This document shows positions 53,412-62,728 of a DNA stretch of 64,000 nucleotides, in pieces. How positions within the stretch are numbered: position 1 is the stretch's first letter; each line of letters starts with the position of its first letter. The stretch comes from Mycobacteriales bacterium (GTDB taxonomy: Bacteria; Actinomycetota; Actinomycetes; Mycobacteriales; CADCTP01), in contig DASYKU010000048.1 of NCBI GenBank assembly GCA_035995165.1, positions 81,782 through 145,781 on the forward strand. Direction: 5' to 3'. Both the position numbers and the translations under genes were made by a program. Under the pieces are notes generated by a model. The model saw nothing but the letters and a program-made list of their open reading frames with translations, was not told where the DNA came from and made no database searches.

Positions 53412-55060
53412 ACCCGTCGACCGCGTTGGCCCGCGTGCTCGTCGACGAGCTGGTCCGCAACGGCGTCCGCGAGGCGGTGCTGTCGCCCGGGTCGCGCTCC
53501 GCTCCCCTGGCGTTCGCGCTGCACGCGGCCGATGCGGCCGGTCGGCTGCGGCTGCACGTCCGGATCGACGAGCGGTCGGCCGGGTTCCTCGCGCTCGGGC
53601 TGGCGAAGGCGTCCGGGATCCCGGCCGCGGTGGTGACCACGTCCGGGACGGCGGTCGCCAACCTGCACCCGGCGGTGCTGGAGGCCGCGCACGCCGGGGT
53701 ACCGCTGCTCGTGCTGACCGCCGACCGGCCGCCGGAGCTGCGGGGGGTCGGCGCCAACCAGACCGTCGACCAGCCGGGCATCTTCGGCACCGCGGTCCGG
53801 CTGTTCACCGAGCTGGGCGCGCCCGAGAGCCGGGCCGGGCAGAACGCGTACTGGCGCTCGGCGGTGTGCCGGGCGGTGGCCGCCGCCGCGACCGGGCCGG
53901 TGCACGTCAACCTGGCGCTGCGGGAGCCGCTGGTCCCGTCGCCGGACGACGACTGGCCGGAGCCGCTGGCCGGGCGGGCCGGGCCCTGGACCGAGGTGCT
54001 GCCGCCGGCGGCACCCGCTCCGGTCGCCGACGACCTGCCGGCCCGTACGGTCCTGGTGCTCGGCGACGCGCCGGCCGCGGTGAGCGCGGCCGCGGTGGCG
54101 CTGGCCGAGACCCGCGGCTGGCCGGTCGTGGCCGAGCCGAGCGCGCGGCTCGCGGCCGGACCGAACGTCCTGGCCGGCGGCGACCTGCTGCTGCGGGGCG
54201 GGTTCGTGGCCGCGCACCGGCCGGACCGGGTGCTCGCGGTCGGCCGGCCGACGCTCAGCCGCGCGGTCGGCCGGCTGCTGGCGGCCGCGCCGCTGGACGT
54301 GGTCTCCCCCGGCTCCACCTGGACCGACCCGTCCGGCCGCGCCGCCCGGGTCCTGCCCGCCGTCCCCACCGCGCTCGTGGCGGGATCGGGTGCGCTCGCG
54401 CCGGCGGGGGACCGGGACGAGAGCTGGTTGCCGGCCTGGCGGGACGCCGCCGACGCCGCCCGGAAGGCCGTGGACGCGCTGCTGGGCGACGCCCTGTCCG
54501 AGCCGGGGGTGGCGGCCGAGCTGATGGACGCCGTCCCACCCGGCGGCCTGGTCGTCTGCGGCTCGTCCAAGCCGGTCCGCGACCTGTTCCTGGCCGGCCC
54601 CCGGGCCGGCGTCACCGTGCTGGCCAACCGCGGCGCCGCCGGCATCGACGGCACCGTCTCCACCGCCGTCGGCGCCGCCCTCGCCCACGGCCCCGCGTAC
54701 GCCCTGCTCGGCGACCTGACCTTCCTGCACGACGCGAACGGCCTGGTCATCGGCCCGGACGAGCCCCGCCCCGACCTCACCGTCGTGGTGGTCAACAACG
54801 ACGGCGGGGCGATCTTCGGCGTGCTGGAACAGGGCGCCCCGGAGTACGCCGAGGCGTTCGAGCGGGTCTTCGGCACCCCGCACGGGGTCGACCTCGCCGC
54901 CCTCTGCGCCGCCACCGGCACGCCGTACCAGCGCGTCACGTCCCGCACCGAACTACGCGGGGCGCTGGCCGAACCACAGGGCATCCGGGTGATCGAGGTT
55001 CGCACCGACCGGCACGCCGCCGCCGAGCTCGACGCCGCGATCACCGCGGTCGCAGGCTAG
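53408..55060 (+). CDS. menD: SEPHCHC synthase MenD
   Basis: A 550-residue thiamine-diphosphate enzyme. The N-terminal SPGSRSAPLAFAL and DERSAGFLALGLAKASG (catalytic Glu) are followed by TTSGTAVANLHPAVLEA. The ThDP-binding part is GDLTFLHDANGL through NNDGGAIFG. It joins isochorismate and 2-oxoglutarate. The start is GTG 53408 overlapping menC. Its last 4 bases overlap the end of the convergent isochorismate synthase gene. Confidence 0.97.
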   Translation: MNPSTALARVLVDELVRNGVREAVLSPGSRSAPLAFALHAADAAGRLRLHVRIDERSAGFLALGLAKASGIPAAVVTTSGTAVANLHPAVLEAAHAGVPLLVLTADRPPELRGVGANQTVDQPGIFGTAVRLFTELGAPESRAGQNAYWRSAVCRAVAAAATGPVHVNLALREPLVPSPDDDWPEPLAGRAGPWTEVLPPAAPAPVADDLPARTVLVLGDAPAAVSAAAVALAETRGWPVVAEPSARLAAGPNVLAGGDLLLRGGFVAAHRPDRVLAVGRPTLSRAVGRLLAAAPLDVVSPGSTWTDPSGRAARVLPAVPTALVAGSGALAPAGDRDESWLPAWRDAADAARKAVDALLGDALSEPGVAAELMDAVPPGGLVVCGSSKPVRDLFLAGPRAGVTVLANRGAAGIDGTVSTAVGAALAHGPAYALLGDLTFLHDANGLVIGPDEPRPDLTVVVVNNDGGAIFGVLEQGAPEYAEAFERVFGTPHGVDLAALCAATGTPYQRVTSRTELRGALAEPQGIRVIEVRTDRHAAAELDAAITAVAG

Positions 55061-56289
55061 GACCGCAACGCGTCCCGTACGGGGACGAGCTTGGCCTCGC
55101 TCTCGGCCAGCTCCTCGGCCGGCTTGGAGCCGGCCACGATCCCGCAGCCGGCGAACAGCCGCAGCCGCTCCGGGGCCGCCGGGTCGATCTCGGCGCAACG
55201 CAGCGCGATGCCCCACTCGCCGTCGCCGTCGGCGTTCATCCAGCCGACGGGGCCGGCGTACCGGCCCCGGTCCAGGCCTTCGATGTCGCGGATCACCTGC
55301 AGCGCCGCCGGCGTCGGCGACCCGCAGACCGCCGCCGACGGGTGCAGCGAGGCGAGCAGGCCGAGCGAGGTCGAGCCGTCGGCCACCACCGCGGACACGT
55401 CCGTGGCCAGGTGCATCACGTTGGGCAGCGCGAGCACGTACGGCTGGTCCGGCACGGCGACCGACCGGCAGTGCCGGGCCAGCGCGTCGGCGACCGACCG
55501 CACGCCGTACCCGTGCTCCTCGCGGTCCTTGACCGAGCCGGACAGCGTGCTGCCGCGGTCCCGGTTCGGGTCGCCGGTCCGGCGCAGCGTGCCGGCCAGC
55601 ACCCGCGAGCTCGCGGCGCCCTTTTCCAGCCGGACCAGCATCTCCGGGGTCGCACCCAGCAGCCCGTCCACCGCGAACGTCCAGCAGCTCGGGTAGCCCG
55701 CGGCCAGCCGGCCCAGCGGCCAGCGCGGGTCGACCGGCCCGCCGGCCCGGACCACGACGTCCCGGGCCAGCACCACCTTCTCCACCTGGCCGGCCCCGAT
55801 CCGCCGGATCGCCTCGGCGACCAGCCCGGTCCACTCCTCGGCCGTACGCGAACCGTGCCCGGCCGTGAGCGGACCCGGGGCCCGCGGCGGCTCCCGGCGC
55901 TCCGGCACACCCGCGGCCGGGCCGATCGTGGTCAGCCACCAGACACCGTCCCGGACCCCGACCACCGTCTCGGGCACGATCAGCGTCGACCGGCCGGTCT
56001 CCGCGTCGAACGCGAACGACCCGAACGCGACCGGACCGCAACCCGGCAGCCCGACCTCGTCGACGACGTGCACCCCCGCGGTCAGCTCCCGCCACCACCG
56101 GTCGGCCTGTCCGAACGGGTCCGGCCCGGTGAGGTCGAGCCGGGCCGCCGTACCCCACCCGACCAGGCCTTCCCCGTCGGTCACCCAGGCCAGACCGCCC
56201 TGCTCGGGCAGCAGGTCCAGCAGCCCGCCGGGCCGGGCGATCGGCACCGTACGGACAGGACCCAGGGTCGCGGAGGAACGGGAAGGCAC
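55057..56289 (-). CDS. menF: Isochorismate synthase (MenF-type)
   Basis: A 410-residue chorismate-utilising enzyme. It carries the C-terminal conserved blocks GAGQVEKVVLARDVVV, LLGATPEMLVRLEKG, LAGTLRRTG, LHPSAAVCGSPTPAALQVI and GPVGWMNADGDGEWGIALRC. Length and blocks fit isochorismate synthases, and the position beside menD supports the menaquinone-specific form over the siderophore form. The start is GTG 56289. It converges on menD. Confidence 0.93.
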   Translation of the reverse strand: MPSRSSATLGPVRTVPIARPGGLLDLLPEQGGLAWVTDGEGLVGWGTAARLDLTGPDPFGQADRWWRELTAGVHVVDEVGLPGCGPVAFGSFAFDAETGRSTLIVPETVVGVRDGVWWLTTIGPAAGVPERREPPRAPGPLTAGHGSRTAEEWTGLVAEAIRRIGAGQVEKVVLARDVVVRAGGPVDPRWPLGRLAAGYPSCWTFAVDGLLGATPEMLVRLEKGAASSRVLAGTLRRTGDPNRDRGSTLSGSVKDREEHGYGVRSVADALARHCRSVAVPDQPYVLALPNVMHLATDVSAVVADGSTSLGLLASLHPSAAVCGSPTPAALQVIRDIEGLDRGRYAGPVGWMNADGDGEWGIALRCAEIDPAAPERLRLFAGCGIVAGSKPAEELAESEAKLVPVRDALRS

Positions 56290-56454
56290 GCTTCAGCGTA
56301 GATAGCGCCGGACCGCGCGCACGCCGGGTGGCACGCGACCCTCGCCACACCCACCCGACCGGGGGTCCGTTGCCGCCTCTCCTGTCCGGATCCCCTCATT
56401 CCCTTCGGAAATCACGGAAACGTCTTCGGTCATCGCTTCCACTAAGCTCCGCCG

Positions 56455-57561
56455 GTGGTGAGCGATCCCTACGAATACGACGTGGCCGTGTCCTTCGCCG
56501 GACCGCAGCGCGCGTACGTGGAGAAATTCGTCGAGGCCTGCCGGCGGCGCGGCCTGAGGGTGTTCTACGACCGCGACATGACCGTCTCCTACTGGGGCCG
56601 CAACTTCATCTACGAGTTCAGGAAGGTCTACGGCGGATCGGCGGCGCGATTCGTCATGCCGTTCATCTCGGCGGAATACCTGGCCACGCCGTACCCGCAG
56701 GACGAATTCGCCGCCGCGGTCGAAGAGGGGTTCCGGCGGAAAGGCCAGACCTACCTCCTGCCGGTCGTCGTCGGTGGTGTCACGATCCCGCCGGAACTGC
56801 TGAATCCCGCGATCGGCTGGCTGAGCGCGGACGACCACACGCCGGACCGGCTGGCGGAGCTGACCGCGCGGCGCCTCGAGGTCGGCGGACCCGCGGCACC
56901 GGCCGCCGACCCGCCGCGGCGCCGCCGGATCACCCCAGCGCTGCTCGCGGCAGGCGCGCTTCTCGTCGCCGTCGTGGCGGTGGTGGCCGCGGTGATCCTG
57001 CCGAACCGGGGAAACGATCCCGCCGGGAGCGCAGCGCTCCGGACCACGGCCGCTCCCAGCCCGAGTGCGGCTGCCTGCGATCGGCAGACCAGCAATGCCG
57101 TCGTCAGGCCGGGCCCGGACAGCGCCGCCGACACGGGCCTGGTGGAGGCCAGTTACACGGTCCACGAACAGCGCGGCAGCGAGGTCGACCTCGACATGTC
57201 GGGACGAATTCGGGGTCGGGTCGGCAGCGACAAGGTGCTGTGGATCCTGGGCACCGCCGATCCCACCACCCACGACTCCAGCGCGCCACCGGTCTACGGG
57301 TCGTCCCAAATTCACGTCGTACGGCAGATCAAGCCGGACAGCGCCGGCTGCTGGTCGGTCACCGGCAAGAAAGTCGGCTACGACTGCGCGGGCGGCCTGA
57401 CCTTCCGCTACTACCTGGCCGCCCTCACCCCGCACCAGGCGACGGAGATGGACGGATTGGAAAGAGCCGGTCAGGACGGATTCACCGAGGGCAACATCCG
57501 GGACGATCGCGGGATCCCGCTGCTGTCCACCTACGACGTCCCCACCGAAGCCAACTGCTGA
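56455..57561 (+). CDS. TIR-domain protein with transmembrane helix and extracytoplasmic domain
   Basis: A 368-residue protein. Residues 7-140 form a TIR-like domain (YEYDVAVSFAGPQRAYVEKF; RRRGLRVFYDRDMTVSYWGR; PFISAEYLATPYPQDEFAAA). A linker and one transmembrane helix follow (about residues 160-180, LLAAGALLVAVVAVVAAVIL). The last 185 residues lie outside, with several cysteines (SAAACDRQ, GCWSV, YDCAGG, final EANC) probably in disulfides. TIR domains in bacteria are often NAD-cleaving immune effectors; a catalytic Glu was not assigned. Membrane-anchored TIR with an ectodomain suggests sensing outside and signalling inside. Start GTG 56455 or 56458. No clear partner is adjacent. Confidence 0.78.
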   Translation: MVSDPYEYDVAVSFAGPQRAYVEKFVEACRRRGLRVFYDRDMTVSYWGRNFIYEFRKVYGGSAARFVMPFISAEYLATPYPQDEFAAAVEEGFRRKGQTYLLPVVVGGVTIPPELLNPAIGWLSADDHTPDRLAELTARRLEVGGPAAPAADPPRRRRITPALLAAGALLVAVVAVVAAVILPNRGNDPAGSAALRTTAAPSPSAAACDRQTSNAVVRPGPDSAADTGLVEASYTVHEQRGSEVDLDMSGRIRGRVGSDKVLWILGTADPTTHDSSAPPVYGSSQIHVVRQIKPDSAGCWSVTGKKVGYDCAGGLTFRYYLAALTPHQATEMDGLERAGQDGFTEGNIRDDRGIPLLSTYDVPTEANC

Positions 57562-57603
57562 GCCGAATTCGGCGACTCGCAGTAGCCCGCCGATCACGAT
57601 CGG
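57562..57603. other. Two short palindromes after the TIR gene
   Basis: GCCGAATTCGGC (57562-57573) begins at the base after the TIR stop codon, and CCGATC-AC-GATCGG follows at 57590-57603. They may form a weak terminator or a regulatory site for the next gene, which starts at 57660. Confidence 0.4.
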
Positions 57604-57659
57604 GGCTGGGCATCGAACCTTCTGGCTGTGGTTGGTAGTTTTCGGCGCCCGCCCGGAAC

Positions 57660-58634
57660 ATGCCGATCCTGGAGGTCGTCCCCTTGACCGATGGCTGGAT
57701 GAAGACCCGCGCGAAGGGGCAGCACCGGGAGTCGGACGCGCCCGAGGGCCGCCTCACGCCGCTGGCCGGCGTCCAGGCGGCGCCGCCGCAGCCCGGACCG
57801 CCACCGCTGGTGCCGCCGGGCCCGGCCGAGCCGCAGTCCGGCGCGGACGTCCAGCAGGCGCTGCAGATGCTGACGCTCGCGCAGCGTACGGCCGACGAGC
57901 ACGTCGCCACCGCGCACCGCGAGGCGGAGCGGATCCAGGTCGAGGCGCGCGCGGCGGCCGAGCAGATCCTGCGCGACGCCCACACCCAGGCCGACTCGGT
58001 CCGGCACGAGGCGGACACGGCGCTGACCGAGGCCCGGGCCCAGGTCGAGCGGGCCGGCAAGGAGGTCCAGGCGCAGGCGGAGACCGCCAAGCAGCACGGC
58101 GAGAAGCTGCTCGCCGACGCCCGGGCGCAGGCCGCGGACGTCGACAAGGAGGCGCGGGCCACCGCGGACGAGCTCCAGCGGCTGGCCCGGCAGCGCTACG
58201 ACGAGGAGGTCGGCAACCTCGCCACCAAGCGGGAGGCGCTCCAGCAGAACATCGAGGCGCTGCAGGAGTTCGACCGGGACTACCGGTCGCGGCTGCTGAC
58301 CTTCATGCAGGCGCAGCTGCGCGCGCTCTGGGTGGACGCGCCGCAGGTCGACGAGGCCGGCCGGCCGCTCGGCCCGGCCGGACAGGTCCCCGCTCCGCGC
58401 CCGCCGGCCGACCAGACCCCCGTCGAGCCGGCCCCGGCCGGCCGCACGCCCGGGCAGCCGACCCCGGCCCAGCCGACTCAGTCCCAGCAGTCCCCGACCG
58501 GACAGACCCCGGCGCCGCAGTCCCGGACCGGGCCGGTCCCGACCGGACAGACCCCGGCGCAGCGGAGCGCGCCCGCCCAGCAGGCCCCGCCGCCCAAGGC
58601 CGGCGCGACGGCCGGATCCGGCAACGCCGGGTGA
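57660..58634 (+). CDS. Coiled-coil protein with Pro/Gln-rich tail (DivIVA-like)
   Basis: A 324-residue protein. Residues 65-205 are a long, strongly charged Ala/Glu/Gln-rich coiled coil (AQRTADEHVATAHREAERIQ and repeats). Residues 205-225 include LLTFMQAQLRALW, and residues 230-324 are a Pro/Gln/Thr-rich disordered tail. The helical pattern recalls DivIVA/Wag31 and F-type ATPase b-like proteins of actinomycetes, but the N-terminal DivIVA membrane-binding domain is not seen. A role in scaffolding at the membrane or in polar growth is only a guess. The start is uncertain (ATG 57660 or ATG 57699). Confidence 0.7.
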   Translation: MPILEVVPLTDGWMKTRAKGQHRESDAPEGRLTPLAGVQAAPPQPGPPPLVPPGPAEPQSGADVQQALQMLTLAQRTADEHVATAHREAERIQVEARAAAEQILRDAHTQADSVRHEADTALTEARAQVERAGKEVQAQAETAKQHGEKLLADARAQAADVDKEARATADELQRLARQRYDEEVGNLATKREALQQNIEALQEFDRDYRSRLLTFMQAQLRALWVDAPQVDEAGRPLGPAGQVPAPRPPADQTPVEPAPAGRTPGQPTPAQPTQSQQSPTGQTPAPQSRTGPVPTGQTPAQRSAPAQQAPPPKAGATAGSGNAG

Positions 58635-58640
58635 GCACCG

Positions 58641-59183
58641 TCAGCCGAGCTCCCGCCGCATGACCGGCCGGCTGACGTAGGTCCGCCCGATCTCCTCGAA
58701 GCCGGCCGCGGCGAACATCGACCGCGTGCCGGTGAACAACGCCGACGCCGACGGCCTCGCCTTCAGCCGGCCGACGTCGACGGGGTGGCCGTCGAGCGCG
58801 GTCGCCCCGTGCCGCCGGGCGTGGTCGACCGCCGCCCGGAGCAACGCGACCCCCACCCCGTGGCCGCGATGCTCCCGCCGCACGACGACGCAACTCACCC
58901 ACCACGCGCCCGGGTCGTCCGCCAGCAGCCGCCGGAGGGCCCGATTCTCCTGCACCCCGGGCAACGTGTGCCGGGGCACGACCCGGCTCCACGCGGCCGG
59001 ATCGCCCTCCACGTAGGCGATCAGCCCCACCGGCACCACGCCCGTCTCGATCTCCGCCCGCAGCGCCGCCCGGTTGTCGGCCTCGTCGTGGCGCCGGAAC
59101 CGCTGGCACCAGCAGGACCCGGTGCCGAACGCCAGCACGACGTCGTCCCAGCGCCCCGGCGTCGCCGGCTCGACCGAGATCAC
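58641..59183 (-). CDS. GNAT-family N-acetyltransferase
   Basis: A protein of about 180 residues from GTG 59183. The acetyl-CoA pyrophosphate-binding segment is VRREHRGHGVGVALLRAAVDH (R-x-x-G-x-G/V), preceded by the beta-bulge WWVSCVVV. Upstream residues in the longer frame are unlike the family. The acceptor substrate is unknown. It lies 7 bases from the convergent coiled-coil gene. Confidence 0.85.
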   Translation of the reverse strand: MISVEPATPGRWDDVVLAFGTGSCWCQRFRRHDEADNRAALRAEIETGVVPVGLIAYVEGDPAAWSRVVPRHTLPGVQENRALRRLLADDPGAWWVSCVVVRREHRGHGVGVALLRAAVDHARRHGATALDGHPVDVGRLKARPSASALFTGTRSMFAAAGFEEIGRTYVSRPVMRRELG

Positions 59184-59362
59184 GGTATGTCCACAGTGGA
59201 CCGAACGACGACGACCCGCGGCACCATGCTGAAACCCTAACGACCAGTAGGGCGCACCCGACGCGAAGGGCACTCTGGCCGCCTGGGTGACAACCCACCT
59301 GACGCCGGTCCGGTTCGTGTCGCGGCCCGACGGAACCCACGTCCTGCACATCTCCGGCCGGG

Positions 59363-59929
59363 CTACCCCGCTGACGGAAGCCGGAAGTGCTCGATGACGA
59401 GGGCGGCGACCCGGTCCGGATCCAGCCGCGTGTTGTCGAGGCGGAGGTAGTCGGTGCGGTCGTCGAACCGGCCGCCCGAGCCGAGCTGATACCGCTCGTC
59501 CAGCTCCAGCAGACCCCGCTCGGAGGCGGCCAGGTCGCGTTTGGACGGTTTCTCGGCCAGCCGGTGCTCGCCCCGGTTGCGCCGCAGCCGCTCCTCCTGG
59601 CTCGCCTCCAGCTCGAGGTGGAGCACCCGGCCGCCCCGGGTCCGGAACGGCTCGGCGAACCGCCGGACCGCCTGCTCGTCCTCGGCAAGGTCGAACGCCC
59701 AGACCAAGGTGAAGATCAGGCCGGGCCGGTCGCTGGCCGCAACCTCCTCGATCAGGTCACGCCGGAACCGGTCGACCAGCCGCCCGAACGGCGGGGTCCC
59801 GTACGGGAAGAGCCGCAGCACCGGCTCGATCGCCAGGTGGTTGTGGAACACCCGCAGGCCGGTCCGGGCGGCGATCGCCTCGCCCACGGTCATCTTGCCG
59901 ACCGCCGGCGGGCCGACGATGAACAGCAA
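59363..59929 (-). CDS. P-loop nucleoside/shikimate-kinase-like protein
   Basis: A 188-residue protein. Walker A is GPPAVGKM (about residues 6-13), typical of AAA_18/shikimate-kinase-like small kinases. The lid region follows (RNRGEHRLAEKPSKRDLAAS). It starts at TTG 59929; no other in-frame start is available before a stop. The substrate is unknown. Confidence 0.78.
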   Translation of the reverse strand: MLFIVGPPAVGKMTVGEAIAARTGLRVFHNHLAIEPVLRLFPYGTPPFGRLVDRFRRDLIEEVAASDRPGLIFTLVWAFDLAEDEQAVRRFAEPFRTRGGRVLHLELEASQEERLRRNRGEHRLAEKPSKRDLAASERGLLELDERYQLGSGGRFDDRTDYLRLDNTRLDPDRVAALVIEHFRLPSAG

Positions 59930-60018
59930 GCGTCCCGGTCACGAGGACGACGCTAACCGCCGCCGGCAACGCGTTATCCCGCCGGGACCGGGCGGTCGGG
60001 CCGCCGGTCCCGTGGCGG

Positions 60019-60375
60019 TCAGTTGCTGGGGGCGCTGTAGAGCTGCAGGTCGTTGCCCTCGCTGTCCTTGAACGCGGCGATGCGGCCCCAGTCGTGGTCG
60101 CTGATGTCGCCGGCGAACGTCACTCCGGCCGAGCGCAGCCGGCTGACCTCGTCCTCGATGTCGCCGTCGGGCTGGAAGCTGATGACGGCGCCGCCGTCGG
60201 CCTGTGCGCCGGTCCCTTCCCGGCCGTTCAGCCCGATCTTGAGCCCGTTCGCGTCGACCTCGCTCCAGTCGGACTGCTGCTTGGTCACCTCGAAGCCGAG
60301 CGTGTCCTGATAGAACCCGACCGCCCGCGCCATGTCCTGGACCGGAACCCACACCGCGGCTACTCCGCTGGCCAT
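60019..60375 (-). CDS. VOC/glyoxalase-fold protein
   Basis: A 118-residue single vicinal-oxygen-chelate domain (VAAVWVPVQDMARAVGFYQD; GDISDHDWGRIAAFKDSEGN; DLQLYSAP). It starts at ATG 60375, which has GGAGAG upstream. The glyoxalase-like fold suggests isomerase, dioxygenase or antibiotic-binding activity; metal ligands are incomplete in the first strand. The start overlaps the stop of the glycosyltransferase by 16 bases. Confidence 0.85.
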   Translation of the reverse strand: MASGVAAVWVPVQDMARAVGFYQDTLGFEVTKQQSDWSEVDANGLKIGLNGREGTGAQADGGAVISFQPDGDIEDEVSRLRSAGVTFAGDISDHDWGRIAAFKDSEGNDLQLYSAPSN

Positions 60376-61415
60376 GACATCTCTCCTTCCCCTCGTTCGG
60401 ACTCCGTTCCGGGCGGCAGTCGTACCCCGGATCCCTCGAACAATCCGCCGGGGCGGGGATAGGCGCTGCGCCGCAGGTCCTCCCGGTAGGTGAGGAAACG
60501 GCGCCGGACCCGGAACCGCCGTTCGTCCAGCAGCCGCAGGTCGGCGTCGAGCGCGGCCGGCATCGGCGACCGCTCGCGCAGGATCCACGGGACCGCCCGC
60601 AGGATCAGCCCGAGCCCGCGCCCGAAGTCCCGGTTCTTCGGGGCATCGGCGAGGCTGAACGCGGTCCACCGCAGGGCGCTGCGCAGCGGCCGGTGCAACC
60701 AGGCGTTGACGACCGTGTTACGCAGGCCGATGTGCCGCAGCGACCCGGCGTTGGCCAGGCTCGGCCGGTGGTGCAGGACGACCTCCGGCGCGTAGCGCAT
60801 CTGCCAGCCGCGCCGGGCCAGCTTCACCGCCAGCGTCTCCTCCTCGCCGCCGATGAAGAACCGCCCGTCGTACCCGCCCGCCTCCTGGTACGCCTCACGC
60901 CGCACGATCGCGGCACCGGCCATGAAGCTCAACAGCACCGGCCCGGGGATGCCGGCCCGCTCCGGCACCGGGCTGGCCGCCATCTCCGCGCTGATCACGT
61001 CCAGCCGCTGCTCCGCGCCGACGAGGATGCGCGCGTTGACCAGCCCCAGTCTCGGGTGCGCGTCGAGCAGGTCCACGGCCGCGCGCAGCCCGTCGCGCTC
61101 GTACCAGCCGTCGTCGTCGCAGAACGCGACATAGGGGGTGGTGGCCCGCTCCAGGCCGGCGTTGCGGGCGGCCGCGCCGATGTTGGTGGGCAGCAGCACC
61201 GCGTCGACCCCGGGGAACCCGGCCAGTACGCCCCGGATGTCGTCCCGGGATCCGTTGTCGACGACCACGACCGGCACGCCGAGGCCGGTCAGCCGATCCA
61301 GCACCGCGCCGATCCGGGCCGCGCAGTTGTACGTGAGCAGTACGACGGTCAGCCGCTCCGCCAGCCGGTCGTCCGCAGCGGACACCTCGGCCGCCGCCGT
61401 CCGCTGTCCTTGCAT
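60360..61415 (-). CDS. Family 2 glycosyltransferase
   Basis: A 351-residue GT-A glycosyltransferase. The N-terminal LTVVLLTYNCAARIGAVLDR and VVDNGSRDD form the nucleotide-sugar part. The metal-binding DxD-like motif is FCDDDGWY, and FMAGAAIVRREAYQ and GGEEETL are the acceptor/catalytic segments. It starts at ATG 61415, as GGAGGT lies directly before it; an upstream ATG (61427) is possible. It probably adds a sugar to a cell-wall or secreted glycan. Confidence 0.9.
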   Translation of the reverse strand: MQGQRTAAAEVSAADDRLAERLTVVLLTYNCAARIGAVLDRLTGLGVPVVVVDNGSRDDIRGVLAGFPGVDAVLLPTNIGAAARNAGLERATTPYVAFCDDDGWYERDGLRAAVDLLDAHPRLGLVNARILVGAEQRLDVISAEMAASPVPERAGIPGPVLLSFMAGAAIVRREAYQEAGGYDGRFFIGGEEETLAVKLARRGWQMRYAPEVVLHHRPSLANAGSLRHIGLRNTVVNAWLHRPLRSALRWTAFSLADAPKNRDFGRGLGLILRAVPWILRERSPMPAALDADLRLLDERRFRVRRRFLTYREDLRRSAYPRPGGLFEGSGVRLPPGTESERGEGEMSWPAE

Positions 61416-61626
61416 CGCCACCTCCATCCGTCTCCGGCCGGACCGCCCGGCCGGGACCCGGGGTTCCCCGCCGCCGGGCGTCCACACCTGAATCCCGGAC
61501 AGCCACGTCATCGCTGCGTCACGACATCGTCCCATCACCGGGGGACGGCCGCCGCCCGGGGACGCTCGGGCGGCGGCCGACGTCCGCGCCGGTTTGAACC
61601 GGGCCATTGTGGTAACGCTGACCGGT

Positions 61627-62505
61627 ATGCATTCCCTGCGACCGCTGGATGCCGTTGTCGACGCCGTCGAGCGGTCCCGGCGTCTCGATCCCGTGTCGGC
61701 CGCCGTGAAGAAAGCCGTGGATGCGGCGCTGCCCACTGCCGGCGTCCGGGACGCCCTGCATGGCGTCTGGCTGGGGCACGCCCTGCATCCGGCCGTGGTG
61801 CTGGTCCCGCTCGGCAGCTGGCTGTCGGCGACCGCGCTGGACCTGCTGCCGGGACGGTCGGAGAACGCCGCCCGCACGCTGGTCGGCCTCGGAGTGCTCA
61901 GCGCGGCTCCCGCGGCGCTGGCCGGCTGGGCCGACTGGTCTGACCTGCATCCCCAGCAGCAGCGGGTGGGCCTGGTCCACGCCGGCGCGAACGTCGCCGC
62001 GGTCGCGGCGCAGATCGCCTCCTGGCGGGCCCGTCGGCGCGGCGACTCGGCCGGCGGCCGGCTCTGGAGTCTCGCAGCGCTGGCCGTCGGCGGTGCCGGC
62101 GCCTACCTCGGCGGCCACCTGGCGTACCGGCAGGGCGCCGGCGTCAACCACGCGGAGGAAGCCCCGCACGTGCTGCCCGAGGACTGGACCCGGCTCTGCG
62201 CCGTGGACGACCTCCCCGACGGCGTGCCGGTCCGGCAGATCGTCACCGAGACGGCGGTGTTCGCCCTGCGCCGGGGGCGGCGGGTCGATGTGCTCTACGA
62301 CCTGTGCTCGCACCTGTCCGGACCGCTGTCCGAGGGCGACCTGTCCGGCTCCGGCGACGACCTGTGCGTCACCTGCCCCTGGCACGGCAGCACGTTCCGG
62401 GTCCGCGACGGCCAGGTGCGCACCGGTCCGGCGACCGCGCCGCAGCCGGTGCTGGAGGTCCGCGTCGACGGCGACTCGGTCTCCGTACGGCTGCGGGAGA
62501 ACTGA
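61627..62505 (+). CDS. DUF2231 membrane domain fused to Rieske [2Fe-2S] domain
   Basis: A 292-residue protein. Residues 30-170 have four hydrophobic helices with WLGHALHPAVVLVPLGSW, the His-containing DUF2231 signature. Residues 190-292 form a Rieske domain with ligands in CSHLSG (Cys, His) and CPWHGS (Cys, His). A membrane-bound electron-transfer role, for example in quinone or heme chemistry, is likely. The start is ATG 61627. It is not part of a larger operon. Confidence 0.88.
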   Translation: MHSLRPLDAVVDAVERSRRLDPVSAAVKKAVDAALPTAGVRDALHGVWLGHALHPAVVLVPLGSWLSATALDLLPGRSENAARTLVGLGVLSAAPAALAGWADWSDLHPQQQRVGLVHAGANVAAVAAQIASWRARRRGDSAGGRLWSLAALAVGGAGAYLGGHLAYRQGAGVNHAEEAPHVLPEDWTRLCAVDDLPDGVPVRQIVTETAVFALRRGRRVDVLYDLCSHLSGPLSEGDLSGSGDDLCVTCPWHGSTFRVRDGQVRTGPATAPQPVLEVRVDGDSVSVRLREN

Positions 62506-62728
62506 ACCGTGCTACGCCGGCTACGTCACCGGCCCGGCCGCCCGCGACCGCGTCACCAGCGTCCCCACGGTCGCCGTCGACGGCACCCGCCCACCGGCCC
62601 GACCGCCGCATCCGTCACCGCCGCGCACCGACCGCGCCGGCCCGGCCCCGCAGTCACGGGCGCAGGCTGGATTGGCCCGCCCGCAGGCGGATAGAGACCG
62701 GAGGTCGCCGACACGGAGGGGAGACGTC

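Noticed and set aside
59287..59397. A 36-codon plus-strand frame (MTTHLTPVRFVSRPDGTHVL...)
   Set aside because: It reads plausibly but has no ribosome site or family, and it overlaps the end of the kinase gene on the other strand.
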